64,000 nt of DNA from Actinomycetes bacterium. Lineage in GTDB: Bacteria; Actinomycetota; Acidimicrobiia; Acidimicrobiales; RAAP-2. Position numbers and translations under genes: made by a program. Below are positions 40,809 to 50,323 of this stretch, in pieces. The notes under the pieces were generated by a model. It searched no databases and was not told the DNA's origin. It saw only the letters and a program-made list of their open reading frames with translations. The DNA lies in contig JAJYYG010000007.1 of NCBI GenBank assembly GCA_021801235.1, forward strand, positions 36,715 through 100,714, written 5' to 3'. The first letter of the stretch is position 1. Each line of letters begins with the position of its first letter.

Positions 40809-42055
40809 AGGGTCTCCCCCGCAAGCCGGGCGCACACCCGCAGCGCGCTCTGCACCCCGTCCTCGTGGAAGCCGTACCCCCAGTACGCGCCGCAGAACCA
40901 GGTCCGGCGCTCCCCGTTCAGCTCCTCGTGACGCCGCTGGGCGGCGATGGCGGGGGGGTCGAAGACCGGATGGGCGTAGTCGAACCCGGCGATCACGCGG
41001 TCCTCCCGGATCGCGTCGTCGCGGTTCAGCGTGACCAGCAGCTCGTGGCGGCTGGCGATGCCCTGGAGGCTGCGCAGGCGGTAGGTGAGGGTGGCGAGGC
41101 TCGGCTGGTCGACCAGGCGATGGTAGTTCCAGCTCGCCCAGGCCCGCGGGTTGCGGGGCAGGAGCCGCTCGTCGGTGTGCAGGGTGGCGCGGTTCGGCTG
41201 GTAGCGGATGGCCCCCAGCACCTCGCGCTCGAGGCGGGACGGGTCGGACAGGAGCGACAGCGCCTGGTCGCTGTGGGCCGCCACCACCACGTGGTCGAAG
41301 CGCTCGGGCCCCATCGGCGACAGGAGCTCGACCCCACCGTCGTGCCGGGTGATCTTCTCGACCGGTGACGAGAGGCGGACCCGGTCGCCGAGCGGGGCGA
41401 GGACGGCCTCGACGTAGCGCCGCGAGCCACCGCTCACCGTCCGCCACGACGGCTGGTCCCCGTAGGTGAGGAGGCCGTGGTTGTCGAAGAACCGGGCGAA
41501 GGTCACCGCCGGCATGTCCATGAAGGTGGTCGGGTCGGCGGACCAGATGGAGGAGCCCATCGGGATCAGGTACCACTCGACGAACGGTTCCGACCAGCGT
41601 CCCTGGCGCAGGAGGTCGCGCAACGAGAGGGAGAGGTCCTCCTCCGGGTCGGTGAGCAGCTGCCGGGCCTTGCGGTTGAAGCGCACCACGTCGACCAGCA
41701 TCCGGAGGAAGTCCGGCCGGGCAGCGTTGCGCCGTTGGGCGAACAGGGTGGAGAGCGAGGTCCCCTTCCACTCGATGCCGGTGCCGTCGTCCGAGACGCT
41801 GAAGCTCATGTCGCTGGCCTTGGTCTCCACGCCGAGCTCCGAGAACAGCCGGACCAGTCCGGGATAGTTCCGCTCGTTGTAGACGAGGAAGCCGGTGTCG
41901 ACCTCGTGCGTCTCGTCGGGGAGGTCGACCCGCACCGTGTGGGCGTGGCCGCCGGGCCTCCGGTCGGCTTCGAACACGGTGACCTGGTGCCGCCGGCCCA
42001 GCAGGTGTGCGCAGGTCAGCCCGGCCACACCGGTTCCTACAATGGCGATCCGCAT
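40805..42055 (-). CDS. FAD/NAD(P)-binding oxidoreductase (amine-oxidase-like)
   Basis: MRIAIVGTGVAGLTCAHLLGRRHQVTVFEADRRPGGHAHTVRVDLPDETHEVDTGFLVYNERNYPGLVRLFSELGV. Confidence 0.93.
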   Translation of the reverse strand: MRIAIVGTGVAGLTCAHLLGRRHQVTVFEADRRPGGHAHTVRVDLPDETHEVDTGFLVYNERNYPGLVRLFSELGVETKASDMSFSVSDDGTGIEWKGTSLSTLFAQRRNAARPDFLRMLVDVVRFNRKARQLLTDPEEDLSLSLRDLLRQGRWSEPFVEWYLIPMGSSIWSADPTTFMDMPAVTFARFFDNHGLLTYGDQPSWRTVSGGSRRYVEAVLAPLGDRVRLSSPVEKITRHDGGVELLSPMGPERFDHVVVAAHSDQALSLLSDPSRLEREVLGAIRYQPNRATLHTDERLLPRNPRAWASWNYHRLVDQPSLATLTYRLRSLQGIASRHELLVTLNRDDAIREDRVIAGFDYAHPVFDPPAIAAQRRHEELNGERRTWFCGAYWGYGFHEDGVQSALRVCARLAGETL

Positions 42056-42107
42056 CTGAGTGGTCGGCTCCTTCGCTGCATCGTGTCGTCGGTCATGCAC
42101 TGCGTCT

Positions 42108-42132
42108 CGTCCCGTCCCGTCCCGTCCCGTCC
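42108..42132. repeat. Pentanucleotide microsatellite (CGTCC)5
   Basis: Five perfect CGTCC units in the divergent intergenic region. Confidence 0.95.
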
Positions 42133-42325
42133 CGTCACGCCGGCGGCGGGTCCGCGGCGTCCCGGTCATCAGGCCCGGCTCCTCCCGTGTGCTTCGGATC
42201 CGACCCCGGGAGCGGATGCCCCCACGGCGCCGAACGTTCCCGATCGGTTGCCGTCGTCGGCCGGTATATTTACTACTAAATGTAGCCGGACCGTCCGCCG
42301 GACGATCCGCCGAGGAGGCCCGACC

Positions 42326-42808
42326 ATGGCGCGTTACCGGGGAACCGTGTCCACGACCCGAAGCATCGAGGACGTCTTCGACTACCTGGCCGAGTTCTCC
42401 AACGCCGCGGAGTGGGACCCCGGTGTGACCGGAGCCGAGCGGCTCGACGCCGGACCCGTCCGCCTGGGGAGCGTCTTCCGCCTCCACGTGCGGACGGGGG
42501 TCCGCACGTCGCCGTTCGACTACCGCATCGTGGAGTACCGGCGGCCGGAGCGGGTCGTACTGCTCGGCACCCACGGGTCGATGCGCTCGGAGGACACGAT
42601 CACCTTCGAGCCGGCCACATCGGGCGGCACGACGCTCACCTACGACGCCGACTTCCGCTTCACCGGCGTGGCCTCGTTGGCGAACCCCCTCCTCGCCGTC
42701 CCCTTCCGGCGGATCGCCGACCGGGGCCTCGCCGGGCTCCATCGCGCCCTGACCGATGCGGGCGGGGCGCCCGGAGCGGAGGCGGACGCCGGAGAGGCGG
42801 CGCCGTGA
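42326..42808 (+). CDS. SRPBCC family protein
   Basis: YRGTVSTTRSIEDVFDYLAEFSNAAEWDPGVTGAERLDAGPVRLGSVFRL. Confidence 0.92.
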   Translation: MARYRGTVSTTRSIEDVFDYLAEFSNAAEWDPGVTGAERLDAGPVRLGSVFRLHVRTGVRTSPFDYRIVEYRRPERVVLLGTHGSMRSEDTITFEPATSGGTTLTYDADFRFTGVASLANPLLAVPFRRIADRGLAGLHRALTDAGGAPGAEADAGEAAP

Positions 42809-43824
42809 GCGGGACGGCACCCGCCCGCCTGGTCGACGAGGTGCTCGAGGCGACGGTGGTCGGGAGCTTCTCGAGGATCGGCCCGATGGTCCGCAGCCGG
42901 ACCGCCCGGTGGGATCCGCCGGAGCGCCTCGACGGGCGCACGGTGCTCGTGACCGGTGCCACGTCGGGCATCGGGTTGGCCGCTGCGGTCGGTTTGGCCC
43001 GGGCCGGGGCGACGGTGCGCTTCACGGCCCGGGGCCGGGAACGGGCCGACCGGGCGGTATCCCACGTCGTCGAGGCGGCGCCCGGAGCGGATGTCGACTA
43101 CCTGCTCGCCGACCTCAGCGACCTCGACCAGGTGCGCCGGCTGGCCGAGTCGTTCACCGCCGGACACGACCGCCTCGACGTGCTGGTGCACAACGCCGGG
43201 GCGCTGACCCGTTCCTACCGGACGGCCCCCGACGGGTCCGAGGTGACCGTCGCCACCCAACTGCTGGCGCCCTTCCTCCTCACCGGGCTGCTGTTGCCCG
43301 CCCTCGAGGCGGCGGGGTCCGCCCGGGTCCTGCAGGTCTCCTCCGGGGGCATGTACACCCAGCGGTTCGACCTCGACGCGCTCGAGATGCCCCCAGACGC
43401 CTACGACGGGACGGTCGCCTACGCCCGGGTCAAGCGCGCCCAGCTGGTGCTGCTCCACGAGTGGGCCCGGCGGCTGGTGGGACGGGGCGTGACGGTCAAC
43501 GCCATGCACCCGGGGTGGGCCGACACCCCGGGCATCCGGTCCGGGCTCCCGGGGTTCTCGCGGGTGATGGGGCCGCTGCTCCGGTCCGAGGAGGAGGGTG
43601 CGGACACCCTGGTCTGGCTGGCGTCGTCGCCGGAGGGCGCGTCGACCACCGGACGCTTCTGGCTGGACCGCAGGCCCCGCTGGGAGCACAAGGTCCCGTG
43701 GACCCGGCTCGACCATGGGAGCTTCGTGGCCGCGGGCTCGGCACTGTGGGCCTGGTGTGCCGAACGGACGGGCTGGGACGGTCTCCGTCCGGCGGGCCGG
43801 GAGGCGGCTACTCCCAGCCGGTGA
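42805..43824 (+). CDS. Short-chain dehydrogenase/reductase
   Basis: RTVLVTGATSGIGLAAAVGLARAGATVRFTARG...VHNAGALTRSY...YARVKRAQLVLL. Confidence 0.94.
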   Translation: MSGTAPARLVDEVLEATVVGSFSRIGPMVRSRTARWDPPERLDGRTVLVTGATSGIGLAAAVGLARAGATVRFTARGRERADRAVSHVVEAAPGADVDYLLADLSDLDQVRRLAESFTAGHDRLDVLVHNAGALTRSYRTAPDGSEVTVATQLLAPFLLTGLLLPALEAAGSARVLQVSSGGMYTQRFDLDALEMPPDAYDGTVAYARVKRAQLVLLHEWARRLVGRGVTVNAMHPGWADTPGIRSGLPGFSRVMGPLLRSEEEGADTLVWLASSPEGASTTGRFWLDRRPRWEHKVPWTRLDHGSFVAAGSALWAWCAERTGWDGLRPAGREAATPSR

Positions 43825-44920
43825 ACCCGTACTGCTGGTGGGGTCCCATGACGGCGCACTCGAACATCCCGTAGCCGACCTCGCCGTCGCAGGTGAACCG
43901 GGCCGCGTACTCGGTCAACCCCCAGTTCATGTAGCCGGCATCCACCGGGGGGATGGTCTGCCCCTCGACCACCAGGTCTCCCTGGTACATGCCATGCCTC
44001 CACTCCGGTTCGAGCCCGTAGCCGGTGCCGAGCAGGAGCGGGAACGCCAGGAGGGTCTCCACCTCGACCTCGGCCGCCCTCTTCCCGTGGGGTCCGAAGT
44101 ACGACAGGGTGGCGCCGACGACCCTCCGGGTCCCCGGCTCGAAGCGGAGCTCGTGCTCGGGCCGGCCCAGCCACTCCGGGGCGCGGCCGGCACCGACCGG
44201 GAAGGCCCGGTGCGCGTCCTGGAGGATCCGCTCGCCGTCGGGCCGCTCCTGGACGATGGTGACGAGGGCGTGGTCGGCGAAGCGGACCGGCGCGTAGATC
44301 CAGAAGAACCCCGCCCCGGTGTCGGTCGCCCTGATCCCGGGTGGCTCCGGCTCGCCCACCGGGCGGATCCCCCACGACCGGTCCCGGGTCCCCCACCAGC
44401 GGTCGGGGGTCAGGTGCTGCTCGCGGTCACCGACCCTGAGGGTGCCGGACCACGATCCGACCTGGGCGAACCGCGTGGAGTCGAAGGTGACCCGGCTGAA
44501 CTGACGGTCGAAATGACGGGACTCGAGCAGCGCTTCGGAGAACCCGTCGTAGACCGCGTCGAGCTCGATCCCGTGCTCGTTCGGCTCGACCACCACCCGC
44601 ACCCGGCGCAACCCCTCCTGCACCTCGACCCGGATGGGCCCCACCGAGGCGTCCATCCGGTCAGCACCGAGCGTCCGGGACGACCGCACCACCCGATGGT
44701 CGTCGCCCCACAGCACCGACACGAACGCGTCCGCCACCGACAGGTTGGGATACTGACCCACCCCGACCACCGCGAACAGCTCGTCGTCGGTACCGTGGAC
44801 GCCGGCGGCCCCGTGGATGTTGAAGTAGTACCGGTCGTAGAAGTTCCGGTCCGAGGTGCCCACGTGGCGCATCGGCTCGGAGATCTGGTGGACCGGGTAG
44901 TCGTCGAGCGGTGAGAGCAC
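43808..44920 (-). CDS. Conserved hypothetical protein (lipocalin/CrtC-like beta-rich fold possible)
   Basis: 371-codon frame, coherent aromatic-rich sequence (RNFYDRYYFNIHGAAGVHGTDDELFAVVGVGQYPNLSVADAFV...). Confidence 0.8.
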   Translation of the reverse strand: MLSPLDDYPVHQISEPMRHVGTSDRNFYDRYYFNIHGAAGVHGTDDELFAVVGVGQYPNLSVADAFVSVLWGDDHRVVRSSRTLGADRMDASVGPIRVEVQEGLRRVRVVVEPNEHGIELDAVYDGFSEALLESRHFDRQFSRVTFDSTRFAQVGSWSGTLRVGDREQHLTPDRWWGTRDRSWGIRPVGEPEPPGIRATDTGAGFFWIYAPVRFADHALVTIVQERPDGERILQDAHRAFPVGAGRAPEWLGRPEHELRFEPGTRRVVGATLSYFGPHGKRAAEVEVETLLAFPLLLGTGYGLEPEWRHGMYQGDLVVEGQTIPPVDAGYMNWGLTEYAARFTCDGEVGYGMFECAVMGPHQQYGFTGWE

Positions 44921-45127
44921 GGCTCCTCCTCGTGGTGCGGATCACCGTGGTGCGGGTCACCGGCGCGACGGCTGCGACGGCCCGGTACGGCAGCCGGGGG
45001 GTCCGGCGGCCCGAGCGTACCGGCCGCCTGCCGCGCCGGCGAGGCCGTCGGGCTGTCCCCGGGACCCCGTGGCTGGCTACCATCGGGGCGGGAGGAGAAC
45101 AGGTTCTCCTTCGACGAGGGAGGGGTC

Positions 45128-46585
45128 ATGCACGCGTACGAGCGACTGTTCATCGGGGGGGAGTGGGTCGGACCGTCCTCCGACGCCACGTTCGACGTGC
45201 ACTCGCCCACCAGCGGGGAGCTGGTCGGGCGGGTCCCCGAGGCCCGGGAGGCGGACGTGGACCGCGCGGTGGCGGCGGCCCGGCAGGCGTTCGAGGGAGG
45301 GCCGTGGCCCCGCATGACGCCTACCGAGCGTGCCGTCGTCCTGACCAAGGCGGCGGAGGCGATCCGCAATGACATGCAGGGCATGTCCGAGCTGATCTCC
45401 AACGAGATGGGCTCGCCCGTGTCGTGGGGGTCTCTGGCCCAGGTGTTCGCTCCCACGATGATCCTCGACTACTACGCCGGGCTGGGTTCGACGTTCGCCT
45501 TCGACACCGTGAAGGTCGGACTGCTCGGCCCGGTGATGGTCACCAAGGAGCCGGTCGGGGTGGTGGCGGCGATCACCCCGTGGAACGTGCCGCTCTTCCT
45601 GGCCGCGGCCAAGCTCTCCCCGGCGCTGCTCGCCGGCTGCACCGTGGTCTTCAAGCCGGCCCCCGAGACGCCGCTCGACGCCAACCGCCTGGCCGAGATC
45701 CTCGCCGATGCCGGCCTCCCGGCCGGGGTGCTGAGCGTCGTTCCCGCCGGGCGCGAGGTGGGGGATCACCTGGTGAACCACCCGGGCGTCGACAAGGTGT
45801 CGTTCACCGGGTCCACCGCGGCCGGCAGGAAGATCGGAGCCGCGTGCGGCGCCAACCTGAAGCGCTGCAGCCTCGAGCTCGGGGGGAAGTCGGCGGCCAT
45901 CCTGCTCGACGACGTGGACCTCGAGACCAGCCTGCCGCTGTTGATGCCGAACGCCATCATGAACAACGGCGAGGCGTGCATCTCGCTGACCCGCATCCTC
46001 GCCCCGCGGGACCGCTACGCGGAGGTGACCGACGCCCTGGTCGAACAGGTCAGGGCGCTCAAGGTGGGGGACGCGCTCGATCCGGCGACCGAGGTGGGCC
46101 CGTTGGTGGCCGAGCGCCAGCGCGAGCGGGTCGAGGGCTACATCCGGATCGGCCAGGAAGAGGGGGCCAAGGTGGCGATCGGCGGTGGGCGGCCCGCCGG
46201 CCTCGACTCGGGCTGGTTCGTCGAGCCCACCGTGTTCGTCGACGTCGACAACGGCATGCGCATCGCCCGGGAGGAGATCTTCGGTCCGGTGCTCTCCGTG
46301 ATCCCCTACGACGGCGAGGAGGACGCGGTGCGGATCGCCAACGACTCCGACTACGGCCTGTGCGGGGCGGTCTTCACCGCCGACAACGACCGCGGGGTCA
46401 AGGTCGCCCGCCAGGTGCGGACCGGCACCTACATGGTCAACTCCAACATCCCCATCGACTTCTCCTCGCCGTTCGGCGGCTACAAGGCGTCGGGGGTCGG
46501 GCGTGAGTTCGGCGAGGACGGCCTCGAGCTGTTCCTCGAGAAGAAGACGATCAACCTCCCCGCCGGGTACTCGCCGGACGTCTGA
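45128..46585 (+). CDS. Aldehyde dehydrogenase
   Basis: FIGGEWVGPSSDATFDVHSPTSGELVGRV; TPWNVPLFLAAAKLSPALLAGCTVVFKPAPETP; LELGGKSAAILLDD; NNGEACISLTRI. Confidence 0.96.
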   Translation: MHAYERLFIGGEWVGPSSDATFDVHSPTSGELVGRVPEAREADVDRAVAAARQAFEGGPWPRMTPTERAVVLTKAAEAIRNDMQGMSELISNEMGSPVSWGSLAQVFAPTMILDYYAGLGSTFAFDTVKVGLLGPVMVTKEPVGVVAAITPWNVPLFLAAAKLSPALLAGCTVVFKPAPETPLDANRLAEILADAGLPAGVLSVVPAGREVGDHLVNHPGVDKVSFTGSTAAGRKIGAACGANLKRCSLELGGKSAAILLDDVDLETSLPLLMPNAIMNNGEACISLTRILAPRDRYAEVTDALVEQVRALKVGDALDPATEVGPLVAERQRERVEGYIRIGQEEGAKVAIGGGRPAGLDSGWFVEPTVFVDVDNGMRIAREEIFGPVLSVIPYDGEEDAVRIANDSDYGLCGAVFTADNDRGVKVARQVRTGTYMVNSNIPIDFSSPFGGYKASGVGREFGEDGLELFLEKKTINLPAGYSPDV

Positions 46586-46823
46586 CGTTCCCCGGTCGGC
46601 CGGGGGGCCGCCGGGCCCCGGTTCCGGGGGCGGATGCCGGGTGCCGGTGCCCGGCGGCGGATGCCCGGTGGTGGGTGCCGGTGGCAGATGTCGGCTGGTG
46701 GCGCCAGCTCCCGTCAGGGTTCTGCGACAATGTGCGGGTGAGGAGCTCCGGTCGGTCGCGGGGTGGCTGCGGCCCTGAGCCCGGGGCCGGTCCCGTCGCT
46801 CCAGGTCCGCGGAGACCGTCCCG

Positions 46824-49139
46824 GTGAGCCGCGCCGCCCATGCGGCCACCAAGGCCACCGCGACGGACGCGGCCGGGCCCGGACGGCGCGGCCGGCCGGT
46901 GGTCTTCGGGTTCATCCCCGCCCTCGACGGCTTGCGGGCGCTGGCGGTGCTCGGGGTGATGATGTACCACGGCGGCGCCCCCATCCTCGGCGGGGGGTTC
47001 TTGACGATCGACGTGTTCTTCGTCCTGTCGGGCTTCCTGATCACGTCCCTGCTGATCGGGGAGTGGCGCAAGAAGCTGACCATCCGCCTTGGCCAGTTCT
47101 GGGCCCGGCGGGCGCGTCGCCTGCTGCCCGCGCTCCTGGTGATGCTGCTGGGCGTGGCGCTCTACGCCCGGTTCCTGGCCACCCCGGGCGAGTTCGCCAA
47201 CCTCCGGCTCGACGCCCTCTCCACCCTCTTCTACGTGGCGAACTGGCACTTCATCTACGCCGGCACCAACTACTTCAACCTCACCGCCCAACCGTCGCCC
47301 CTGCAGCACATGTGGTCGCTCTCGATCGAGGAGCAGTTCTACCTGGTCTGGCCGCCGGTGGTCCTCGGCATGCTCTGGATCGGTAACCGCCTGCGCCCCG
47401 CCCGGCGCCTGTGGCCGCTGATGGCGGCGGCCTGCGTCGGTGCGGTGGCCTCGGCGGTCGACATGGCGCTGCTCTACCACGGCCCCTCGTCGGTGATGCG
47501 GGTCTACGAGGGGACCGACACCCGTGCCCAGGACCTCCTCGTGGGAGCGGCGCTCGCCATCGGGATGGCCCTGTGGGCGGAGCGGCGCCGTCCGCTTCCG
47601 GTGGTGGCGGAGCCCGGTTCCGGACCTGCCGCGGCGCGGACCGCCCGGGCCCATCCGTCGGCAGGCACGGCGGGGATGGCGAACCCGCCCTCCCACCGCC
47701 GCGATCTCCGTCGGCGACGGGGCCCGGCGCTCCGGCCGATCAGCGCCTGGGAGATCACCCCCCGGTGGGCGCGCGTCGGGCTGCAGGTGCTGGGGTGGTC
47801 GGCAATCGCGGCCTTCGCGTATCTCTGGTCCCACCTCAGCGCGCCCACCCCGTTCCTCTACCGGGGCGGCTACCTGCTGGTGGCGGTGGGGGTGGCCGTG
47901 GTCATCTTCACCGCGGTGACCAACCAACTGGGCGGCGTCTCGCGGGCGCTCGGCAACCCGGTCTTCCAGTACGTGGGCAGGATCTCCTACGGGACCTACC
48001 TGTGGCATTTCCCGCTGTTCGCCGCCCTGTCCGCCGCCCGCATGCACCTCTACGGGTACCCGCTCCTGGCGCTCCGCATGGGCGTCACCCTGGCGGTCGC
48101 CACCGCGTCCTTCTACGCGGTGGAGGAGCCGATCCGGCGCGGCCGGATGCGCACGCTGACCGAGTGGCGGGCCTGGTTGGCCACGTCGGCCGCGTTCCTG
48201 GTGGTGGTGGCGGTCACGGTGGCGGCCACGTTGCCGACGGTGGCCGACGCCGCCCCGGTGCCGGTGGGGCGCCAGGTGGGCGCCCAGTACCAGGGTCCCC
48301 CGGTCAAGCTGGCCATCTTCGGCGACTCGGTCGCTTCGCGGCTGGGACTCGCCATGCTGCTCGACGACCCCCTGCAGGGCTACGACGTGGAGATCGACAA
48401 CGGGGCCATCGTGGGATGCGGAGTGGTGCGGAGCACCGAGTACCTGGGCCACGGGGTACCCGAGACGATGACCGCGGCGTGCAACTCGTCGACGCCGGTG
48501 GACCAGCAGTGGCCGGCCCAGTGGGCCGGCGACCTGCGCCAGTTCCGGCCGAACGTGTCGATCGTGCTGGTGGGCCGGTGGGAGGTCACCGACCGGCTGA
48601 TCGACGGTCAGTGGATGCACATCGGTCAGCCGGCCTATGACGCCATCCTGAAGAAGTCGCTGGAGCAGGCGGTCGCCACCGCGTCGTCGACGGGGGCCCT
48701 GGTGCTGTTCATGAACGCCCCCTGCTTCAGCTCCGGGGAGCAGCCCGACGGGCAGCCGTGGCCCGAGGACTCGCCGGTGCGCCTGGCGGAGTACAACGCC
48801 ATGGTCGACCAGGTCGCCGCCGAGCATCCGTCGACGGTCGAGGTGTTCAACCTCGATGCCCTGCTCTGCCCGGGCGGCAGGTTCTCCCTCTCCCTGGACG
48901 GGGTCCAGATCCGCGACGCCGACGGGGTGCACATCGTTCCGACCGCGGCGGCCGGTCAGTGGCTGGCCGCCCGGGTGCTTCCCGAGGTGGTCCGGCTCGG
49001 GCGGCTTCAGATGGCCGGCCAGCGGCTGACTCCGTCCACCCGGGTGGCGGCGAGCCCCGCCGTCACCATCCCCACCGCAGCGTCCGGCCGGCGATCGTCG
49101 GCACCGTCTCGCGTAGAGCCGGGCAGGGGATCGCCCTGA
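46824..49139 (+). CDS. Acyltransferase 3 (OafA/YrhL-like) fused to C-terminal SGNH domain
   Basis: FIPALDGLRALAVLGVMMYHGGAPILGGGFLTIDVFFVLSGFLITSLL; C-term LAIFGDSVASRLGLAMLLDDP. Confidence 0.93.
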   Translation: MSRAAHAATKATATDAAGPGRRGRPVVFGFIPALDGLRALAVLGVMMYHGGAPILGGGFLTIDVFFVLSGFLITSLLIGEWRKKLTIRLGQFWARRARRLLPALLVMLLGVALYARFLATPGEFANLRLDALSTLFYVANWHFIYAGTNYFNLTAQPSPLQHMWSLSIEEQFYLVWPPVVLGMLWIGNRLRPARRLWPLMAAACVGAVASAVDMALLYHGPSSVMRVYEGTDTRAQDLLVGAALAIGMALWAERRRPLPVVAEPGSGPAAARTARAHPSAGTAGMANPPSHRRDLRRRRGPALRPISAWEITPRWARVGLQVLGWSAIAAFAYLWSHLSAPTPFLYRGGYLLVAVGVAVVIFTAVTNQLGGVSRALGNPVFQYVGRISYGTYLWHFPLFAALSAARMHLYGYPLLALRMGVTLAVATASFYAVEEPIRRGRMRTLTEWRAWLATSAAFLVVVAVTVAATLPTVADAAPVPVGRQVGAQYQGPPVKLAIFGDSVASRLGLAMLLDDPLQGYDVEIDNGAIVGCGVVRSTEYLGHGVPETMTAACNSSTPVDQQWPAQWAGDLRQFRPNVSIVLVGRWEVTDRLIDGQWMHIGQPAYDAILKKSLEQAVATASSTGALVLFMNAPCFSSGEQPDGQPWPEDSPVRLAEYNAMVDQVAAEHPSTVEVFNLDALLCPGGRFSLSLDGVQIRDADGVHIVPTAAAGQWLAARVLPEVVRLGRLQMAGQRLTPSTRVAASPAVTIPTAASGRRSSAPSRVEPGRGSP

Positions 49140-49277
49140 GCATCGCCTTGGGCTCGGGCGGGCTCGGGCGGGGCTCGGGCGGGCGCGGGCGGGGGGTGCC
49201 CTCGTGGTCGCCTCGATCGTCGCCCGGGTCTCGGGTGGGCTCGGGCGACTCCCCCTGGTGTCGGGCGCCTCCGCCGT

Positions 49278-49721
49278 CTAGGAGCCGGTCGGTCCCACGG
49301 CGGGAGGGGGGACGGAGGACGGGGGCGGCGGCAACCCCGGGTTGGCGCTGTTCGCCATCGCACACTGGGCGGTGAGCGCGGTGACCAGGTCGCTCTCGGG
49401 GACCCGGTTGCTCTCCGAGATGGTGGTCATGAGCGCCTGCCACTGCCCGTTCTGCGACGCGGCCTGTGCCGCCAGGGGGAGCGCCTCGCGAAGCTGGAGG
49501 TACGCCTGCTGGGAGAGATCGTTGGCCAGCGCGGGGTCCGTACCGGTCCGCGACGCCTGGTCGGTCAGGGTCAGCGACTGGTGGATGTGCCCGCACGCCT
49601 GGCGGGCCAGCGCGACCCCACCGTCCCCGCAGGCGGTGAGGGCGGCTCCTCCGCCGAGCACCACCGCCAGGCCCAGCGCCCAACGGGGCAGTGCCCTCCC
49701 GAACCGGCCCCGGGTCCTCAT
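49278..49721 (-). CDS. Putative lipoprotein
   Basis: MRTRGRFGRALPRWALGLAVVLGGGAALTACGDGG lipobox. Confidence 0.75.
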   Translation of the reverse strand: MRTRGRFGRALPRWALGLAVVLGGGAALTACGDGGVALARQACGHIHQSLTLTDQASRTGTDPALANDLSQQAYLQLREALPLAAQAASQNGQWQALMTTISESNRVPESDLVTALTAQCAMANSANPGLPPPPSSVPPPAVGPTGS

Positions 49722-50275
49722 CCGAGCCAGCTACCGGACGAATCGAGCAGGTAGCGGCTCACGGCCAGGCACCGGTCGAAGACGTCGCACATCATCTCCT
49801 CTCCGGCCAGGATGTGCGTCAGCGAGACCGGTGAGCGGGCCACGATGGTGAGGCGTCGCTCCGCCGCGTCGGTCGCCGAGGCGTAGGAGTCGATCGCGGA
49901 CACCTCGAGCGGGAGCTCGATGCCACCCACCCCGGCCAGATCGATGGCCAGCCGCAGCAGGTCCGGCCCGTGGGGGAGCGGGGGGAGCGCCCAGGTGAAG
50001 GTGAGCGGGAAGTGGAACTCGTCCGGAGGTTCCTCGTCGTCGGGGAGGCCGAACACCGCGTCCTCGAACGCCAGGAGTGTCCTCGGGTCCACCTCGAGAG
50101 CCAGATGGATGTCGAGGGGCCCCCCGCAGCCGTCCTCGGGGTGGAGCTCGACCTCCCAGACCTGGCGCAGCGAGTAGGTCTCCACGAAGTGCCGTTCGTC
50201 GTGGACGTGGAAACCATGGTCGACCGAATGGTCCTTGAGGTCGGCCACGTACCCGGCAACATCGATGACAGCCAC
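49718..50275 (-). CDS. Conserved hypothetical protein
   Basis: MAVIDVAGYVADLKDHSVDHGFHVHDERHFVETYSLRQVWEVELHPEDGCGGPLDIHLALEVDP. Confidence 0.75.
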   Translation of the reverse strand: MAVIDVAGYVADLKDHSVDHGFHVHDERHFVETYSLRQVWEVELHPEDGCGGPLDIHLALEVDPRTLLAFEDAVFGLPDDEEPPDEFHFPLTFTWALPPLPHGPDLLRLAIDLAGVGGIELPLEVSAIDSYASATDAAERRLTIVARSPVSLTHILAGEEMMCDVFDRCLAVSRYLLDSSGSWLG

Positions 50276-50323
50276 AGGGAGCCGATCCTACCGGTCGTCG
50301 GTCGTCTTCGGTAACGTCACCCC

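Noticed and set aside
46551-48932. 793-aa minus-strand ORF
   Set aside because: Antisense to the acyltransferase-SGNH gene; composition typical of high-GC shadow frames.
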